Numbered from the stretch's first letter, positions 1 to 8,288 are shown. The stretch: 64,000 bases of DNA from CAYLYU01 sp964501925 (GCA_964501925.1 CAZCTM010000006.1:1-64000); one strand, 5' to 3'. Translations and numbers: made by a program. The notes: a model not told the origin generated them from the sequence alone.

Positions 1-35
1 TCGGCGCCGGCGTAGTTACAGAAATCATTAAGTAG
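1..35 (+). CDS. tuf: elongation factor Tu, C-terminal end only (partial)
   Basis: The third reading frame from the window edge gives GAGVVTEIIK followed by TAG at 33-35. This matches the usual C-terminal end of EF-Tu (VGAGVV or VGSGVV followed by a short hydrophobic tail). Its place just before rpsJ fits the common str-S10 junction, where tuf precedes the S10 operon. Only ten codons are visible, so the call rests on the short motif plus synteny. EF-Tu carries aminoacyl-tRNA to the ribosomal A site as a GTP complex. Confidence 0.75.
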   Translation, partial: GAGVVTEIIK

Positions 36-46
36 GACTGACGATT

Positions 47-355
47 ATGACGGCACAAACCGTACGCATTCGATTAAAGGCCTTTGATCACCGTATCCTG
101 GATCGCAGCGCCCAGGATATCGTGGAAACTGCCAAACGCACTGGTGCAAAGGTGCGTGGGCCGATTCCCCTGCCCACGAAGATATCGAAATACTGCGTGA
201 TACGTTCACCTCATAAGGACAAGGACTCGCGCGAGCAGTTCGAGATCCGGACCCACAAGCGTCTGCTGGATATTGAAAGTCCAACACCGCAGACCGTGGA
301 TGCATTGATGAAGCTTGATCTTCCGTCCGGCGTGGACGTGGAAATCAAGCTCTGA
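47..355 (+). CDS. rpsJ: 30S ribosomal protein S10
   Basis: A 102-residue protein of normal S10 length, opening MTAQTVRIRLKAFDHR and carrying the conserved RTGAKVRGPIPLP segment near residues 30-45. S10 sits in the 30S head and in many bacteria also works with NusB in transcription antitermination. It is the first gene of the S10 block, 11 bases after the tuf stop, and rplC follows after 11 bases, so co-transcription with tuf is likely. The Shine-Dalgarno is weak (AGGAC). Confidence 0.97.
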   Translation: MTAQTVRIRLKAFDHRILDRSAQDIVETAKRTGAKVRGPIPLPTKISKYCVIRSPHKDKDSREQFEIRTHKRLLDIESPTPQTVDALMKLDLPSGVDVEIKL

Positions 356-366
356 TTGGGAGAAAG

Positions 367-1002
367 ATGATGGCGGCTGGTCTGATTGCCCGAAAAGCTG
401 GAATGACCCAGGTGTTCACCGAGAATGGCGAAGCCGTGCCTGTCACCGTGCTTCGTGCGGAAACCTGCAAGGTCATCGCTCGCCGTAACCGTGAAAAGGA
501 CGGCTACGATGCCATCCAGATCGGTTTTGGCAAGCCGGCCCGGAGAGTGAGCAGGGCGGTTCAGGGGCATTATGCCAGGCATGGCCAGGATGTGATGGGC
601 GGTTTGAAGGAGTTTCGTGTCGCAGCCGATGAACAATTCGAGGTGGGACAGGAACTGACCGTGAAAATGTTTGAGCACGGCCAGAGGGTTGATGTCTCTG
701 GCAAATCCAAGGGTCGGGGTTTTTCCGGGGTCATGAAGCGCTGGAATTTTGCCGGAGGAAGGGCCAGTCACGGCGCTGAGAAGACCCATCGTCAGATGGG
801 ATCGACCGGTCAGTGTCAGTGGCCGGGGCGTGTGTTCCCGGGCAAGAAGATGCCCGGTCAATACGGCGGCAAGCGGATTACGATGCACAACCTGGTCATC
901 GAGCGCGTGGATGAAGAGGCAAACATCCTCTTGGTCCGGGGCGCGGTACCTGGGCCGACCGGCGGGCTTGTTGAAATACGTCCCGCGGTGAAAGGAGCTT
1001 AA
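367..1002 (+). CDS. rplC: 50S ribosomal protein L3
   Basis: A 211-residue protein of standard L3 length, with the N-terminal GLIARKAGMTQVF signature and the RASHGAEKTHRQMGS region of the central extension that reaches towards the peptidyl transferase centre. The glutamine methylated by PrmB in E. coli has a counterpart in GQCQWPG. Two ATGs stand in tandem (367 and 370), preceded by GGGAGAAAG; the first is used here. The gene lies in the conserved order rpsJ-rplC-rplD. Confidence 0.97.
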   Translation: MMAAGLIARKAGMTQVFTENGEAVPVTVLRAETCKVIARRNREKDGYDAIQIGFGKPARRVSRAVQGHYARHGQDVMGGLKEFRVAADEQFEVGQELTVKMFEHGQRVDVSGKSKGRGFSGVMKRWNFAGGRASHGAEKTHRQMGSTGQCQWPGRVFPGKKMPGQYGGKRITMHNLVIERVDEEANILLVRGAVPGPTGGLVEIRPAVKGA

Positions 1003-1005
1003 CCG

Positions 1006-1623
1006 GTGAAGATCGATATTGTCGACCAGACCAACAAGAAGGTTGGTAGCCGGGATCTGAATCCTGCCGTGTTTGGGCTTGAACAGGATGCAGGTTTTGT
1101 TCACCGGGTTCTTGTTGCCCTGCAGGCGGGCCAGCGGGCCGGAACTCATGCTACCAAGACCCGGTCCACTGTTTCGGGCGGCGGGAAGAAACCCTTCAGG
1201 CAGAAAGGGACCGGACGTGCGCGTCAGGGAACCATAAGGGCGACGCAAATGCGTCATGGGGCCATTGCCCATGGTCCGCAGCCCCGTTCCTATGCCAAGC
1301 GCCTTAACCGGCGTGAGCGGCAGCGTGCCATTTGTCTGGCATTATCCGAACATGCGCGCAACGGTTCGCTCACCGTCGTGGACAAGTTCACCATGGAAGC
1401 CATCAGGACCAGGGACTTTGTTCGGTCCATGGCTGCATTGAATGCCGATTACGCCCTTGTGGTGCTTCATGAAAACGACCCGGTGGTTCAGTTGTCTTCC
1501 AGGAATGTACGTGACACCAAGGTTGTGCTGGAAGGCCAGATCAACCTCCACGATCTGCTGAAGTATAAGCGCTTGATCCTGACCGATGAGGCTGTGGATA
1601 AGCTGGAAGGACGCCTGTCATGA
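1006..1623 (+). CDS. rplD: 50S ribosomal protein L4
   Basis: A 205-residue L4 with the basic internal loop (GTRSTVSGGGKKPFRQKGTGRAR-type region, about residues 50-75) that lines the exit tunnel. It starts with GTG, three bases after rplC, behind the strong AAAGGAG site at 991-997. Its stop overlaps the rplW start (ATGA), implying translational coupling. In E. coli L4 also represses its own operon; no matching leader can be judged here because the operon start lies upstream of the window. Confidence 0.96.
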   Translation: MKIDIVDQTNKKVGSRDLNPAVFGLEQDAGFVHRVLVALQAGQRAGTHATKTRSTVSGGGKKPFRQKGTGRARQGTIRATQMRHGAIAHGPQPRSYAKRLNRRERQRAICLALSEHARNGSLTVVDKFTMEAIRTRDFVRSMAALNADYALVVLHENDPVVQLSSRNVRDTKVVLEGQINLHDLLKYKRLILTDEAVDKLEGRLS

Positions 1624-1919
1624 GTGCAAATTATGAGCAATTCAAGTTACTCAGGGGCCCCGTGATCACGGAAAAAAGCTATCAGGCAACGGGGAACAAT
1701 AACCAGTACACCTTCAAGGTCGAAAGGTACGCCAGCAAACGGCAGATCCAGGCTGCCATTGAGGCCATCTTTGATGTCAAGGTGGAGAAGGTGCAGGTGA
1801 TTAATATACCGGGCAAGGCCAAGCGCCGCGGAATGCACGCCGGCCGGAGGCCGGGATACCGGAAGGCTGTGGTCCGTCTCGCCGAGGGACATAGCCTAGA
1901 ACTGATGGAAGAGGCCTGA
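1620..1919 (+). CDS. rplW: 50S ribosomal protein L23
   Basis: A 99-residue protein with the L23 opening LLRGPVITEKSY and the basic loop GKAKRRGMHAGRRPG near residues 60-75. L23 borders the tunnel exit and is the docking site for trigger factor and SRP. The ATG overlaps the rplD stop by four bases, and rplB begins two bases after the stop. Length and motifs are ordinary for the family. Confidence 0.96.
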   Translation: MSANYEQFKLLRGPVITEKSYQATGNNNQYTFKVERYASKRQIQAAIEAIFDVKVEKVQVINIPGKAKRRGMHAGRRPGYRKAVVRLAEGHSLELMEEA

Positions 1920-1921
1920 AG

Positions 1922-2752
1922 ATGGCATTAAAAGTCTTGAAATCCATGACCAACGGCTCCAGAGGTCGTGTCACCGTCGTGTCCAAGGAGCTTTACCGTG
2001 GACGGCCGATGAAGATGCTCACCGAGGGGCTGACCAAAACGGGTGGCCGAAACAACAAGGGACGTCTGACCTCCTCATCCCGTGGCGGCGGTCATAAGCG
2101 TCTGTATCGTCGGATCGATTTCAGACGCAACAACACCGGCATTCCGGGCAAGGTGGTCCGGATCGAGTACGACCCGAACCGGACGGCCCATATCGCACTG
2201 GTTCAGTACGCTGATGGCGACTGGCGCTATATCCTCTCACCCCAGGGCCTGCGTCCCGGGGATGTGGTGCAGTCCGGACCGGAGGCGGATATCCGGATTG
2301 GCAATGCCTTGCCTTTGGCCAACATTCCGGTGGGTACGCTTTTGCACAATATTGAGCTTAAGCAGGGAAAGGGTGGCCAGATGGCACGAAGTGCCGGTAC
2401 CAGTGCTCAGCTGATGGGCAAGGAAGGATCCCGTGCGATTCTGAAGCTTCCCTCGGGCGAGTTCCGCAAGGTGGATATCCGGTGCATGGCCTCCATTGGT
2501 GTCATAGGCAACGGGGATTATTCCAATCGCAAGATTGGAAAGGCCGGCAGCTCGCGGTGGCTGGGTATCCGGCCTCACGTGCGCGGTGTGGCCATGAACC
2601 CTGTCGATCATCCCCATGGCGGTGGCGAGGGCCGGACATCAGGCGGCAGGCATCCGGTGAGTCCGTGGGGCGTGCCGACAAAGGGACACAAAACACGCAA
2701 CAGGAAAAAGAAATCCAGCCGCGACATCGTGCGGCGACGCAAAGAGAAATGA
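1922..2752 (+). CDS. rplB: 50S ribosomal protein L2
   Basis: A 276-residue L2. The highly conserved NPVDHPHGGGEGR motif, which includes the histidine that approaches the peptidyl transferase centre, lies near residues 223-235. It is followed by a basic tail ending RDIVRRRKEK. L2 is needed for subunit association and tRNA binding. It sits in the canonical rplW-rplB-rpsS order with short gaps. Confidence 0.98.
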   Translation: MALKVLKSMTNGSRGRVTVVSKELYRGRPMKMLTEGLTKTGGRNNKGRLTSSSRGGGHKRLYRRIDFRRNNTGIPGKVVRIEYDPNRTAHIALVQYADGDWRYILSPQGLRPGDVVQSGPEADIRIGNALPLANIPVGTLLHNIELKQGKGGQMARSAGTSAQLMGKEGSRAILKLPSGEFRKVDIRCMASIGVIGNGDYSNRKIGKAGSSRWLGIRPHVRGVAMNPVDHPHGGGEGRTSGGRHPVSPWGVPTKGHKTRNRKKKSSRDIVRRRKEK

Positions 2753-2760
2753 GGTAAACA

Positions 2761-3039
2761 ATGGCCCGTTCATTAAAGAAAGGCCCATACATTGAGGCCT
2801 CCTTGCAGAAGAAGGTTGATGCTGCCAGAGAGGGAAAGTTGAAAGGCGTGATCAAGACATGGTCAAGGCGTTCAACCATCGCCCCCGATTTTGTGGGGTT
2901 GAACTTTGCCGTCCATAACGGCAACAAGTTTATCCCCGTTTTCGTGTCTGAAAACATGGTTGGACACAAGCTGGGGGAGTTTGCTCCAACCCGCACATAT
3001 TATGGTCATGGTGCGGATAAAAAGGCCAGGAAGAGGTAA
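2761..3039 (+). CDS. rpsS: 30S ribosomal protein S19
   Basis: A 92-residue S19 beginning MARSLKKGPYIE, with the TWSRRSTIAPDFVG and HKLGEFAPTRTY signatures. S19 forms a head complex with S13 near the A and P sites. An AUGAGGUAAAC spacer links it to rplB and only three bases separate it from rplV. Nothing in its length or composition is unusual. Confidence 0.97.
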   Translation: MARSLKKGPYIEASLQKKVDAAREGKLKGVIKTWSRRSTIAPDFVGLNFAVHNGNKFIPVFVSENMVGHKLGEFAPTRTYYGHGADKKARKR

Positions 3040-3042
3040 GCG

Positions 3043-3384
3043 ATGACTGCGGAGGTATGTGCGGTTTTAAAAAATGTTCGCATTAGCCCGCAGAAGGTTC
3101 GCCTGATTGCGGATCAGATACGCGGCCTGACTGCAGAGAAGGCACTGGCACTGCTGGCCCTGTCTCCCAAAAAGGCTGCACGGTTCCTTGAGAAGGTGCT
3201 CAAGTCCGCGATTGCCAATGCTGAGCAGAACAATGGTTTTGATGTGGATAATCTGGTTGTTTCCCGCGTACAGGTGGATGCGGGTGCGATCATGAAGCGA
3301 TTCCGGCCCAAGGGTATGGGTCGTGTGCGCAGAAGGTTCCGGCGCAACAGTCACCTGACCGTGGCTGTTCGCGAACGTAATTAA
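3043..3384 (+). CDS. rplV: 50S ribosomal protein L22
   Basis: A 113-residue L22 with the RISPQKVRLIADQIRG N-terminal signature and a basic hairpin (about residues 82-105, ending RVRRRFRRNSHLTV) that enters the peptide exit tunnel. This hairpin is the macrolide-sensing element in the family. The gene lies between rpsS and rpsC with gaps of 3 and 12 bases. Confidence 0.97.
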   Translation: MTAEVCAVLKNVRISPQKVRLIADQIRGLTAEKALALLALSPKKAARFLEKVLKSAIANAEQNNGFDVDNLVVSRVQVDAGAIMKRFRPKGMGRVRRRFRRNSHLTVAVRERN

Positions 3385-3396
3385 AGGAGGTCCTCG

Positions 3397-4044
3397 GTGG
3401 GGCAAAAAGTACATCCGGTTGGGTTCCGTGTCGGTATCAGCCGGGAATGGGATTCACACTGGTATGCAGACAAGCAGTTCGGCAAGTTGCTGCTTGCAGA
3501 CATCCGGCTTCGTGAATATGTAAAGAAACGCCTTCACCAGGCAGGTGTTTCCAGGATCGTCATCGAGCGACCGGCCGGCAAGATCAAGGTGACGGTTCAT
3601 ACCGCCCGTCCGGGTGTGGTGATCGGGAAAAAGGGAGCCGACATCGAGGCCCTTCGCCGGGAATTGAAGGCCATGACGGGCGAGGATGTGCAGGTATACA
3701 TTGTCGAGGTCCGCAGGCCTGAATCCGAGGCGCAGCTGGTGGCAGAAAACATCGCCTTTCAGCTGGAGCGCCGGGTGGCCTTCCGCAGGGCCATGAAACG
3801 GGCCGTTCAGGGTGCCCTGCGCATGGGCGCCAAGGGTGTGCGTGTCAGTTGCGGCGGCCGTCTGGGTGGGGCGGAGATCGCTCGCACCGAGTGGTATCGG
3901 GAAGGGCGTGTGCCATTGCATACGCTTCGTGCGGATGTTGATTACGGATTCTCAGAGGCCAAGACCACGTATGGTGTTGTTGGGGTCAAGGTCTGGGTGT
4001 TCAAGGGCGAGAAGCTCGGTGATGATACCGAGGATCTGGGTTAG
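3397..4044 (+). CDS. rpsC: 30S ribosomal protein S3
   Basis: A 215-residue S3. The type II KH domain is visible as VIGKKGADIEALRR (about residues 70-83, GKKG loop), followed by the C-terminal domain with RTEWYREGRVPLHTLRA. S3 lies at the mRNA entry channel and contributes to helicase activity there. The start is GTG behind AAAGGAGG at 3383-3390, an excellent ribosome-binding site that fixes the start. Confidence 0.97.
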   Translation: MGQKVHPVGFRVGISREWDSHWYADKQFGKLLLADIRLREYVKKRLHQAGVSRIVIERPAGKIKVTVHTARPGVVIGKKGADIEALRRELKAMTGEDVQVYIVEVRRPESEAQLVAENIAFQLERRVAFRRAMKRAVQGALRMGAKGVRVSCGGRLGGAEIARTEWYREGRVPLHTLRADVDYGFSEAKTTYGVVGVKVWVFKGEKLGDDTEDLG

Positions 4045-4058
4045 AAGGAGTCGCGACC

Positions 4059-4481
4059 ATGTTGCAGCCAAAGAAGATACGCTGGCGAAAGCATCATAAG
4101 GAGCTTCGTCGCCTGACCGGCAAGACGCTGAGAGGGGCGCGTCTCAATTATGGCGAGTTTGGTCTCAAGGCATTGGAGCCCGGCCGGATTACGGCTCGCC
4201 AGATCGAGGCTGCCAGGATTGCCATTACCCGCCATATTCGGAGACAGGGTCGGGTCTGGATACGCATTTTCCCGGATTTGCCCGTGTCGAAGAAACCGGC
4301 GGAGGTACGGATGGGTTCCGGCAAGGGAACGCCGGAATACTGGGTTGCGGCTGTGCGTGCAGGCCGTCTGCTTTACGAGATGGAAGGTGTGAATGAAGAG
4401 GATGCCCGTCAGGCCCTGCGTCTGGCCGCGGCCAAGCTTCCGATTCGCACGAAGATTGTCAGGCGTGGAGTGGGATCATGA
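4059..4481 (+). CDS. rplP: 50S ribosomal protein L16
   Basis: A 140-residue L16 with the opening MLQPKKIRWRKHHK and the RIFPDLPVSKKPAEVRMGSGKG segment near residues 70-90, which contacts A-site tRNA. An AGAAGGAG site precedes the ATG. The last four bases overlap the rpmC start (ATGA), a coupling that is standard for this pair. Confidence 0.97.
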   Translation: MLQPKKIRWRKHHKELRRLTGKTLRGARLNYGEFGLKALEPGRITARQIEAARIAITRHIRRQGRVWIRIFPDLPVSKKPAEVRMGSGKGTPEYWVAAVRAGRLLYEMEGVNEEDARQALRLAAAKLPIRTKIVRRGVGS

Positions 4482-4681
4482 AGGCGGACACACTTAGAAA
4501 GCTGAGTGATGCAGACCTGAGGAAGCGGCTGGATGAACTGGCTGAGGAAGGCATGAAGCTGCGTTTCCAGAATGCCAGCATGCAGCTTGCAAACCCTGCC
4601 CGCATCAGGCAGATCCGTCGAGATGTTGCCCGAATCAAAACAATCCTGACCGAGCGTACGCGGCAAGAGGTGAGTGTATGA
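4478..4681 (+). CDS. rpmC: 50S ribosomal protein L29
   Basis: A 67-residue, mostly helical L29 with LRKLSDADLRKRLDELAEE and the RIRQIRRDVARIKT signature near residues 43-56. It sits near the exit tunnel beside L23. It overlaps both rplP (upstream) and rpsQ (downstream) by four bases, so the three genes are probably translationally coupled. Confidence 0.95.
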   Translation: MKADTLRKLSDADLRKRLDELAEEGMKLRFQNASMQLANPARIRQIRRDVARIKTILTERTRQEVSV

Positions 4682-4947
4682 ACAAGACTCCAGGCAAGAA
4701 CAAGCGCATACTGGAAGGGACAGTGGTTAGCAATAAGGCGGACAAGACCATTGTCGTTCAGGTGGAACGCAAGTTCATGCATCCTCAGTATAAGAAGACC
4801 GTGCGCAGCCATAAAAAATACATGGCCCATGATCCGGAGAACAATTGCAATCCGGGGGACAAGGTTCGGATCATCGAATCCCGTCCCCTGTCCAAGAACA
4901 AGAGCTGGGTTCTTGAAAGCATTGTTTCGCGGGCCGAGCAACTATAG
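4678..4947 (+). CDS. rpsQ: 30S ribosomal protein S17
   Basis: An 89-residue S17 with the OB-fold signature GTVVSNKADKTIVVQVER and the KYMAHDPENNCNPGDKVRI loop. S17 is a primary 16S rRNA binder that helps fold the 5-prime domain. The ATG is embedded in the rpmC stop (ATGA). Length is normal for the family. Confidence 0.96.
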   Translation: MNKTPGKNKRILEGTVVSNKADKTIVVQVERKFMHPQYKKTVRSHKKYMAHDPENNCNPGDKVRIIESRPLSKNKSWVLESIVSRAEQL

Positions 4948-4965
4948 GGATTAGGGGAACGAATC

Positions 4966-5334
4966 GTGATTCAAAATGAAACCGTTCTTGATGTGGCCGA
5001 TAATTCAGGGGCCAGGAAGGTGGCTTGCATCAAGGTGCTGGGAGGATCCAGGCGCCGTTATGCCCGCGTGGGCGATGTGATCGTTGTGGCGATCAAGGAA
5101 GCCATGCCGGGTGGCAAGGTGAAAAAGGGCGATGTGGCCCGTGCCCTGGTGGTCCGGACGGCCAAGGAGTTTCGCAGGCCGGACGGCAGCTCCATTCGGT
5201 TTGATGACAATGCGGCCGTGCTTTTGACCAAGGCGGGAGAGCCGGTTGGAACGCGCATTTTCGGCCCGGTCACGCGTGAGTTGCGGGCCAAGGGATATAT
5301 GAAAATTATCTCCCTGGCTCCCGAGGTGCTGTGA
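4966..5334 (+). CDS. rplN: 50S ribosomal protein L14
   Basis: A 122-residue L14 beginning MIQNETVLDVADNSGARKV, with the AIKEAMPGGKVKKGDV and FDDNAAVLLTKAGEPVGTR signatures. L14 sits at the subunit interface and binds the silencing factor RsfS in other bacteria. It starts with GTG behind TTAGGGGAAC. It opens the spc part of the cluster, and rplX follows after one base. Confidence 0.97.
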   Translation: MIQNETVLDVADNSGARKVACIKVLGGSRRRYARVGDVIVVAIKEAMPGGKVKKGDVARALVVRTAKEFRRPDGSSIRFDDNAAVLLTKAGEPVGTRIFGPVTRELRAKGYMKIISLAPEVL

Positions 5335-5335
5335 G

Positions 5336-5671
5336 ATGACGACGAGAAAGATTCTGTCAACCCGGATTCGCCGCAATGACGAGGTTGTGGTCACAACCGG
5401 CAAGGATAAGGGCGCGCGAGGCAAGGTTATCCGTGTTCTCCCCCAGCAGGGACGGGTGGTTGTGGCGAAGGTTAACATGATGAAGCGACACACCAAGCCT
5501 TCCCAGAAGGATCGGGGGGGGATTGTGGAAAAAGAGGCCCCCATTTCGCTTTCAAATGTCATGTACTACTGCCCGAAGTGCAAGACGGGCGTCCGTTTGG
5601 GCATAAGGATCCTTGAAGATGGACGCAAGGTTCGCACATGCCGCAAATGTGGCGAAGTACTGGATCGATAG
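5336..5671 (+). CDS. rplX: 50S ribosomal protein L24, zinc-ribbon form
   Basis: A 111-residue L24. The KOW motif is seen around residues 13-45 (DEVVVTTGKDKGARGKV). The C-terminal part carries two CxxC pairs (C79, C82, C102, C105), consistent with a zinc ribbon that is absent from the E. coli protein. L24 starts 50S assembly on 23S domain I. The start lies one base after the rplN stop, and rplE follows after 11 bases. Confidence 0.96.
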   Translation: MTTRKILSTRIRRNDEVVVTTGKDKGARGKVIRVLPQQGRVVVAKVNMMKRHTKPSQKDRGGIVEKEAPISLSNVMYYCPKCKTGVRLGIRILEDGRKVRTCRKCGEVLDR

Positions 5672-5682
5672 GAGTGATCTGA

Positions 5683-6222
5683 ATGGCACGCCTGAGAGAG
5701 ATATACAAGAAGAAGGTCATGCCCGACCTGAAGAAGGAGCTTGGCGATGTCAATCCCATGAGGGTGCCGACACTCGACAAGATCGTCATCAATATGGGTG
5801 TCGGGGCTGCCTGCCAGGATCCGAAACTGCTGGAGGGCGCCCTGGCTGATATCGCCACGATCACCGGCCAGAAGCCGGTTATTACCCGGGCCAGGAAGTC
5901 GGTTGCCAACTTCAAGCTTCGGGCGGGCCAGACGATAGGCTGCAGGGTGACCCTGCGAGGGGATCGCATGTGGGAGTTTTTTGATCGGCTGATCAATATT
6001 GCGCTTCCCCGTATCCGTGATTTCAAGGGGCTGAATCCACGTTCCTTTGACGGCCATGGCAATTATACGATTGGCATCAAGGAACAGATCATTTTCCCCG
6101 AGATCGACTACGATACCGTTGACCGTATTCGCGGCATGGATATCACAATATGTACAACGGCCAGGACGGATGACGAGGGTCGGGCCCTCCTCTCCAAATT
6201 TAACATGCCGTTTCGCAAGTAG
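5683..6222 (+). CDS. rplE: 50S ribosomal protein L5
   Basis: A 179-residue L5 with INMGVGAACQDPKLLEGA near residues 31-48, KPVITRARKSVANFKLRAG near 62-80 and the C-terminal MDITICTTARTDDEGRALL. L5 binds 5S rRNA with L18 and contacts P-site tRNA. Genomic order rplX-rplE-rpsN-rpsH is canonical. Confidence 0.97.
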   Translation: MARLREIYKKKVMPDLKKELGDVNPMRVPTLDKIVINMGVGAACQDPKLLEGALADIATITGQKPVITRARKSVANFKLRAGQTIGCRVTLRGDRMWEFFDRLINIALPRIRDFKGLNPRSFDGHGNYTIGIKEQIIFPEIDYDTVDRIRGMDITICTTARTDDEGRALLSKFNMPFRK

Positions 6223-6237
6223 AAGGAGACTGAAGAT

Positions 6238-6423
6238 ATGGCAACCAAAGCATTGATCGCCAAGGCTGCGCGCAAACCCAAGTTCAAGGTACAGGCCTAC
6301 AGCCGCTGTGCACTGTGCGGCAGGCCACGTTCCGTGTACCGCAGTTTTGGCATCTGCCGTATTTGTTTGCGCAAGCGGGCCCTTGCCGGGGAAATTCCCG
6401 GCATGGTCAAGTCCAGCTGGTAG
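6238..6423 (+). CDS. rpsN: 30S ribosomal protein S14, zinc-binding (type Z)
   Basis: A short 61-residue S14 with two CxxC pairs (C24, C27, C40, C43), the zinc-binding form of S14. E. coli has a longer, cysteine-free form of about 100 residues. The start follows AGAAGGAGACTG. S14 is a late-assembling protein of the 30S head. No second rpsN is visible in this window. Confidence 0.96.
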   Translation: MATKALIAKAARKPKFKVQAYSRCALCGRPRSVYRSFGICRICLRKRALAGEIPGMVKSSW

Positions 6424-6435
6424 GGGTCAGATCTC

Positions 6436-6831
6436 ATGATGACAGATCGAATTGCCGACATGTTGACACGCATCCGCAATGCCCAGCAGGCGGGACTGGA
6501 AAAGGTTGAGCTGCCTGCCAGCAGCATGCTCGAGGCCATCGCCGGAATCCTGAAGGATGAGGGTTACATCGCCGGCGTGCGAAGCTACAAACACAAGGGG
6601 CATCGTTATCTGCGCCTGACCCTGGCCTACGATGAGGCAGGAAAGCCGGTGATCCGCGAAATCAAACGGTTTTCCAAGCCAGGCAGGCGGATCTATGTCG
6701 GTGCAAAAGATCTGCCACGGGTCTACAACGGCCTGGGTGTTGCCATTGTCAGCACGTCAAGCGGTGTGATGACAGACAAGAAGGCACGTTCCTCCCACAT
6801 TGGGGGCGAAGTCCTTTGTACGGTTTTTTGA
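6436..6831 (+). CDS. rpsH: 30S ribosomal protein S8
   Basis: A 131-residue S8 with the opening MTDRIADMLTRIRNAQQAG (second methionine) and the C-terminal VSTSSGVMTDKKARSSHIGGEVLC signature. Two tandem ATGs exist at 6436 and 6439. S8 is a primary 16S rRNA binder and, in E. coli, the translational repressor of the spc operon. Confidence 0.97.
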   Translation: MMTDRIADMLTRIRNAQQAGLEKVELPASSMLEAIAGILKDEGYIAGVRSYKHKGHRYLRLTLAYDEAGKPVIREIKRFSKPGRRIYVGAKDLPRVYNGLGVAIVSTSSGVMTDKKARSSHIGGEVLCTVF

Positions 6832-6842
6832 GGTAAAGCGTC

Positions 6843-7376
6843 ATGTCCCGAATTGGAAATATGCCCATCGAAATCCCCAAGGGGGTTGAGGTGACGGTTT
6901 CTGGCAACAGCGTGGTTGCCAAGGGCCCCAAAGGTGAACTGGTTTCACCCCTGTTTTCCGGCATCACGATCTCCCAGGAGGGGAACACCCTGCAGGTCAG
7001 ATGTGAGCACGGCAACAATCCTGCGGCAAAGGCCAGATTTGGTCTTGTTCGGGCGCTTTTGGCCAACTCCATTACGGGTGTGTCCAAGGGTTTTGAACGT
7101 GTCCTGGAGCTGCGGGGTGTGGGATACAGGGCCCAGTTACAGGGCACGAAGCTTGTTTTCTCGCTGGGGTTGTCACATCCCGTTGAATACCAGGTACCGG
7201 ACGGTGTCCAGGTCAAGGTTGAGCAAAACAAAATCATCCTCAGCGGTATGGACAAGCAACTGGTCGGTCAGACCGCCGCTGAAATACGGGCGTTCCGTGT
7301 TCCTGAACCTTACAAGGGTAAAGGTGTCCGTTACGAGAAGGAACGCGTGATCATGAAGGAAGGGAAGAAGGCTTAG
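6843..7376 (+). CDS. rplF: 50S ribosomal protein L6
   Basis: A 177-residue L6 made of two similar domains. It opens MSRIGNMPIEIPKGVEV and ends with the conserved PEPYKGKGVRYEKERV near residues 155-171. L6 lies by the sarcin-ricin loop and the factor-binding site. It is preceded by TTGAGGTAAAGCGTC and followed by rplR after 12 bases. Confidence 0.97.
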   Translation: MSRIGNMPIEIPKGVEVTVSGNSVVAKGPKGELVSPLFSGITISQEGNTLQVRCEHGNNPAAKARFGLVRALLANSITGVSKGFERVLELRGVGYRAQLQGTKLVFSLGLSHPVEYQVPDGVQVKVEQNKIILSGMDKQLVGQTAAEIRAFRVPEPYKGKGVRYEKERVIMKEGKKA

Positions 7377-7388
7377 AGGCGTAAACAT

Positions 7389-7784
7389 ATGTCGTATAAA
7401 CGTTATGAGAACAATCCCCGACTGCGACGTACACGTCGGGTCCGTGGCAGAATAAAGGCATCGGGTCGTTTACGGCTGAGCGTGTTCCGTTCGTCGCGTC
7501 ATATCTACGCCCAGATTATTGACGATAGCCGGGCGGAGACGAAGGTGGCTGCATCCACGCTGGAGCCGGTAGCGACCGCAAAGGGCAAGGCCAAGACGAG
7601 CAGCAAGCCCAAGAGGAGACATGGCGGGAACAAGGCGGCAGCCGAGGCTGTGGGCAGACTGATTGCTGAGCGGGCGATCAAGGCAGGCATAACGGAAGTC
7701 GCCTTTGATCGTGGTCCCTACCCGTATCATGGCCGTGTGCGCGCGCTTGCGGACGGTGCCCGTGCCGCCGGCTTGAAGTTTTAG
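7389..7784 (+). CDS. rplR: 50S ribosomal protein L18 with basic internal insert
   Basis: A 131-residue L18. The N-terminal RLSVFRSSRHIYAQIIDD and C-terminal FDRGPYPYHGRVRALADGAR signatures are clear. Between them, about residues 58-80 hold a lysine/alanine/glycine-rich stretch (VATAKGKAKTSSKPKRRHGG) longer than the few residues usual there, so the protein exceeds the family norm of roughly 117-122. L18 delivers 5S rRNA together with L5. Confidence 0.96.
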   Translation: MSYKRYENNPRLRRTRRVRGRIKASGRLRLSVFRSSRHIYAQIIDDSRAETKVAASTLEPVATAKGKAKTSSKPKRRHGGNKAAAEAVGRLIAERAIKAGITEVAFDRGPYPYHGRVRALADGARAAGLKF

Positions 7785-7793
7785 GAGTATTTG

Positions 7794-8276
7794 ATGATCA
7801 ATCCCGATGAATTGGATCTGTCTGAGAAGCTTGTCAATGTGAATCGCGTGGCAAAGGTGGTTGCCGGTGGCCGTCGTTTTGGTTTCACGGCACTGGTGGT
7901 TGTCGGCGATGGCAACGGTCATGTGGGGTTTGGCCATGCAAAGGCCAAGGAAGTTCCCGAGGCGATCCGCAAGGCCGGTGAGCGAGCTCGCAAATCCCTG
8001 ATTTTTGTGCCGCGCCGCAATGGCACGCTGTTTTATTCCGTGATCGGAAAACAGGATGCAACCCGCGTTCTGCTAAAGCCTGCCAGTGAAGGTACGGGTG
8101 TGATTGCTGGCGGTGCTGTTCGTGCGGTGATGGAAGCGGCAGGCATCAGGGATGTGCTGACGAAGTCACTGGGTTCCCGTAATCCCCTGAACCTGGTTCG
8201 TGCCTCCTTTGAGGGTCTAGGTCGCCTTGAGAGTCCCGAACAGATCGCAGCCCGGCGCGGCAAAAAAAAGGATTAA
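7794..8276 (+). CDS. rpsE: 30S ribosomal protein S5
   Basis: A 160-residue S5 with the GGRRFGFTALVVVGDGNGHVGFG double-stranded RNA-binding signature near residues 25-47 and the C-terminal GSRNPLNLVRASFEGL. S5 takes part in decoding fidelity and the mRNA entry channel. A TTG codon in frame at 7791 is possible, but AGGAG at 7783-7787 is better spaced for ATG at 7794, which was chosen. Confidence 0.96.
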   Translation: MINPDELDLSEKLVNVNRVAKVVAGGRRFGFTALVVVGDGNGHVGFGHAKAKEVPEAIRKAGERARKSLIFVPRRNGTLFYSVIGKQDATRVLLKPASEGTGVIAGGAVRAVMEAAGIRDVLTKSLGSRNPLNLVRASFEGLGRLESPEQIAARRGKKKD

Positions 8277-8288
8277 GGACAGATTCAG

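Noticed and set aside
211..1272. 353-codon minus-strand frame over rpsJ-rplC-rplD
   Set aside because: It lies antisense to clear ribosomal protein genes, has no recognisable domain and is low in hydrophobic core patterns; it is a shadow.
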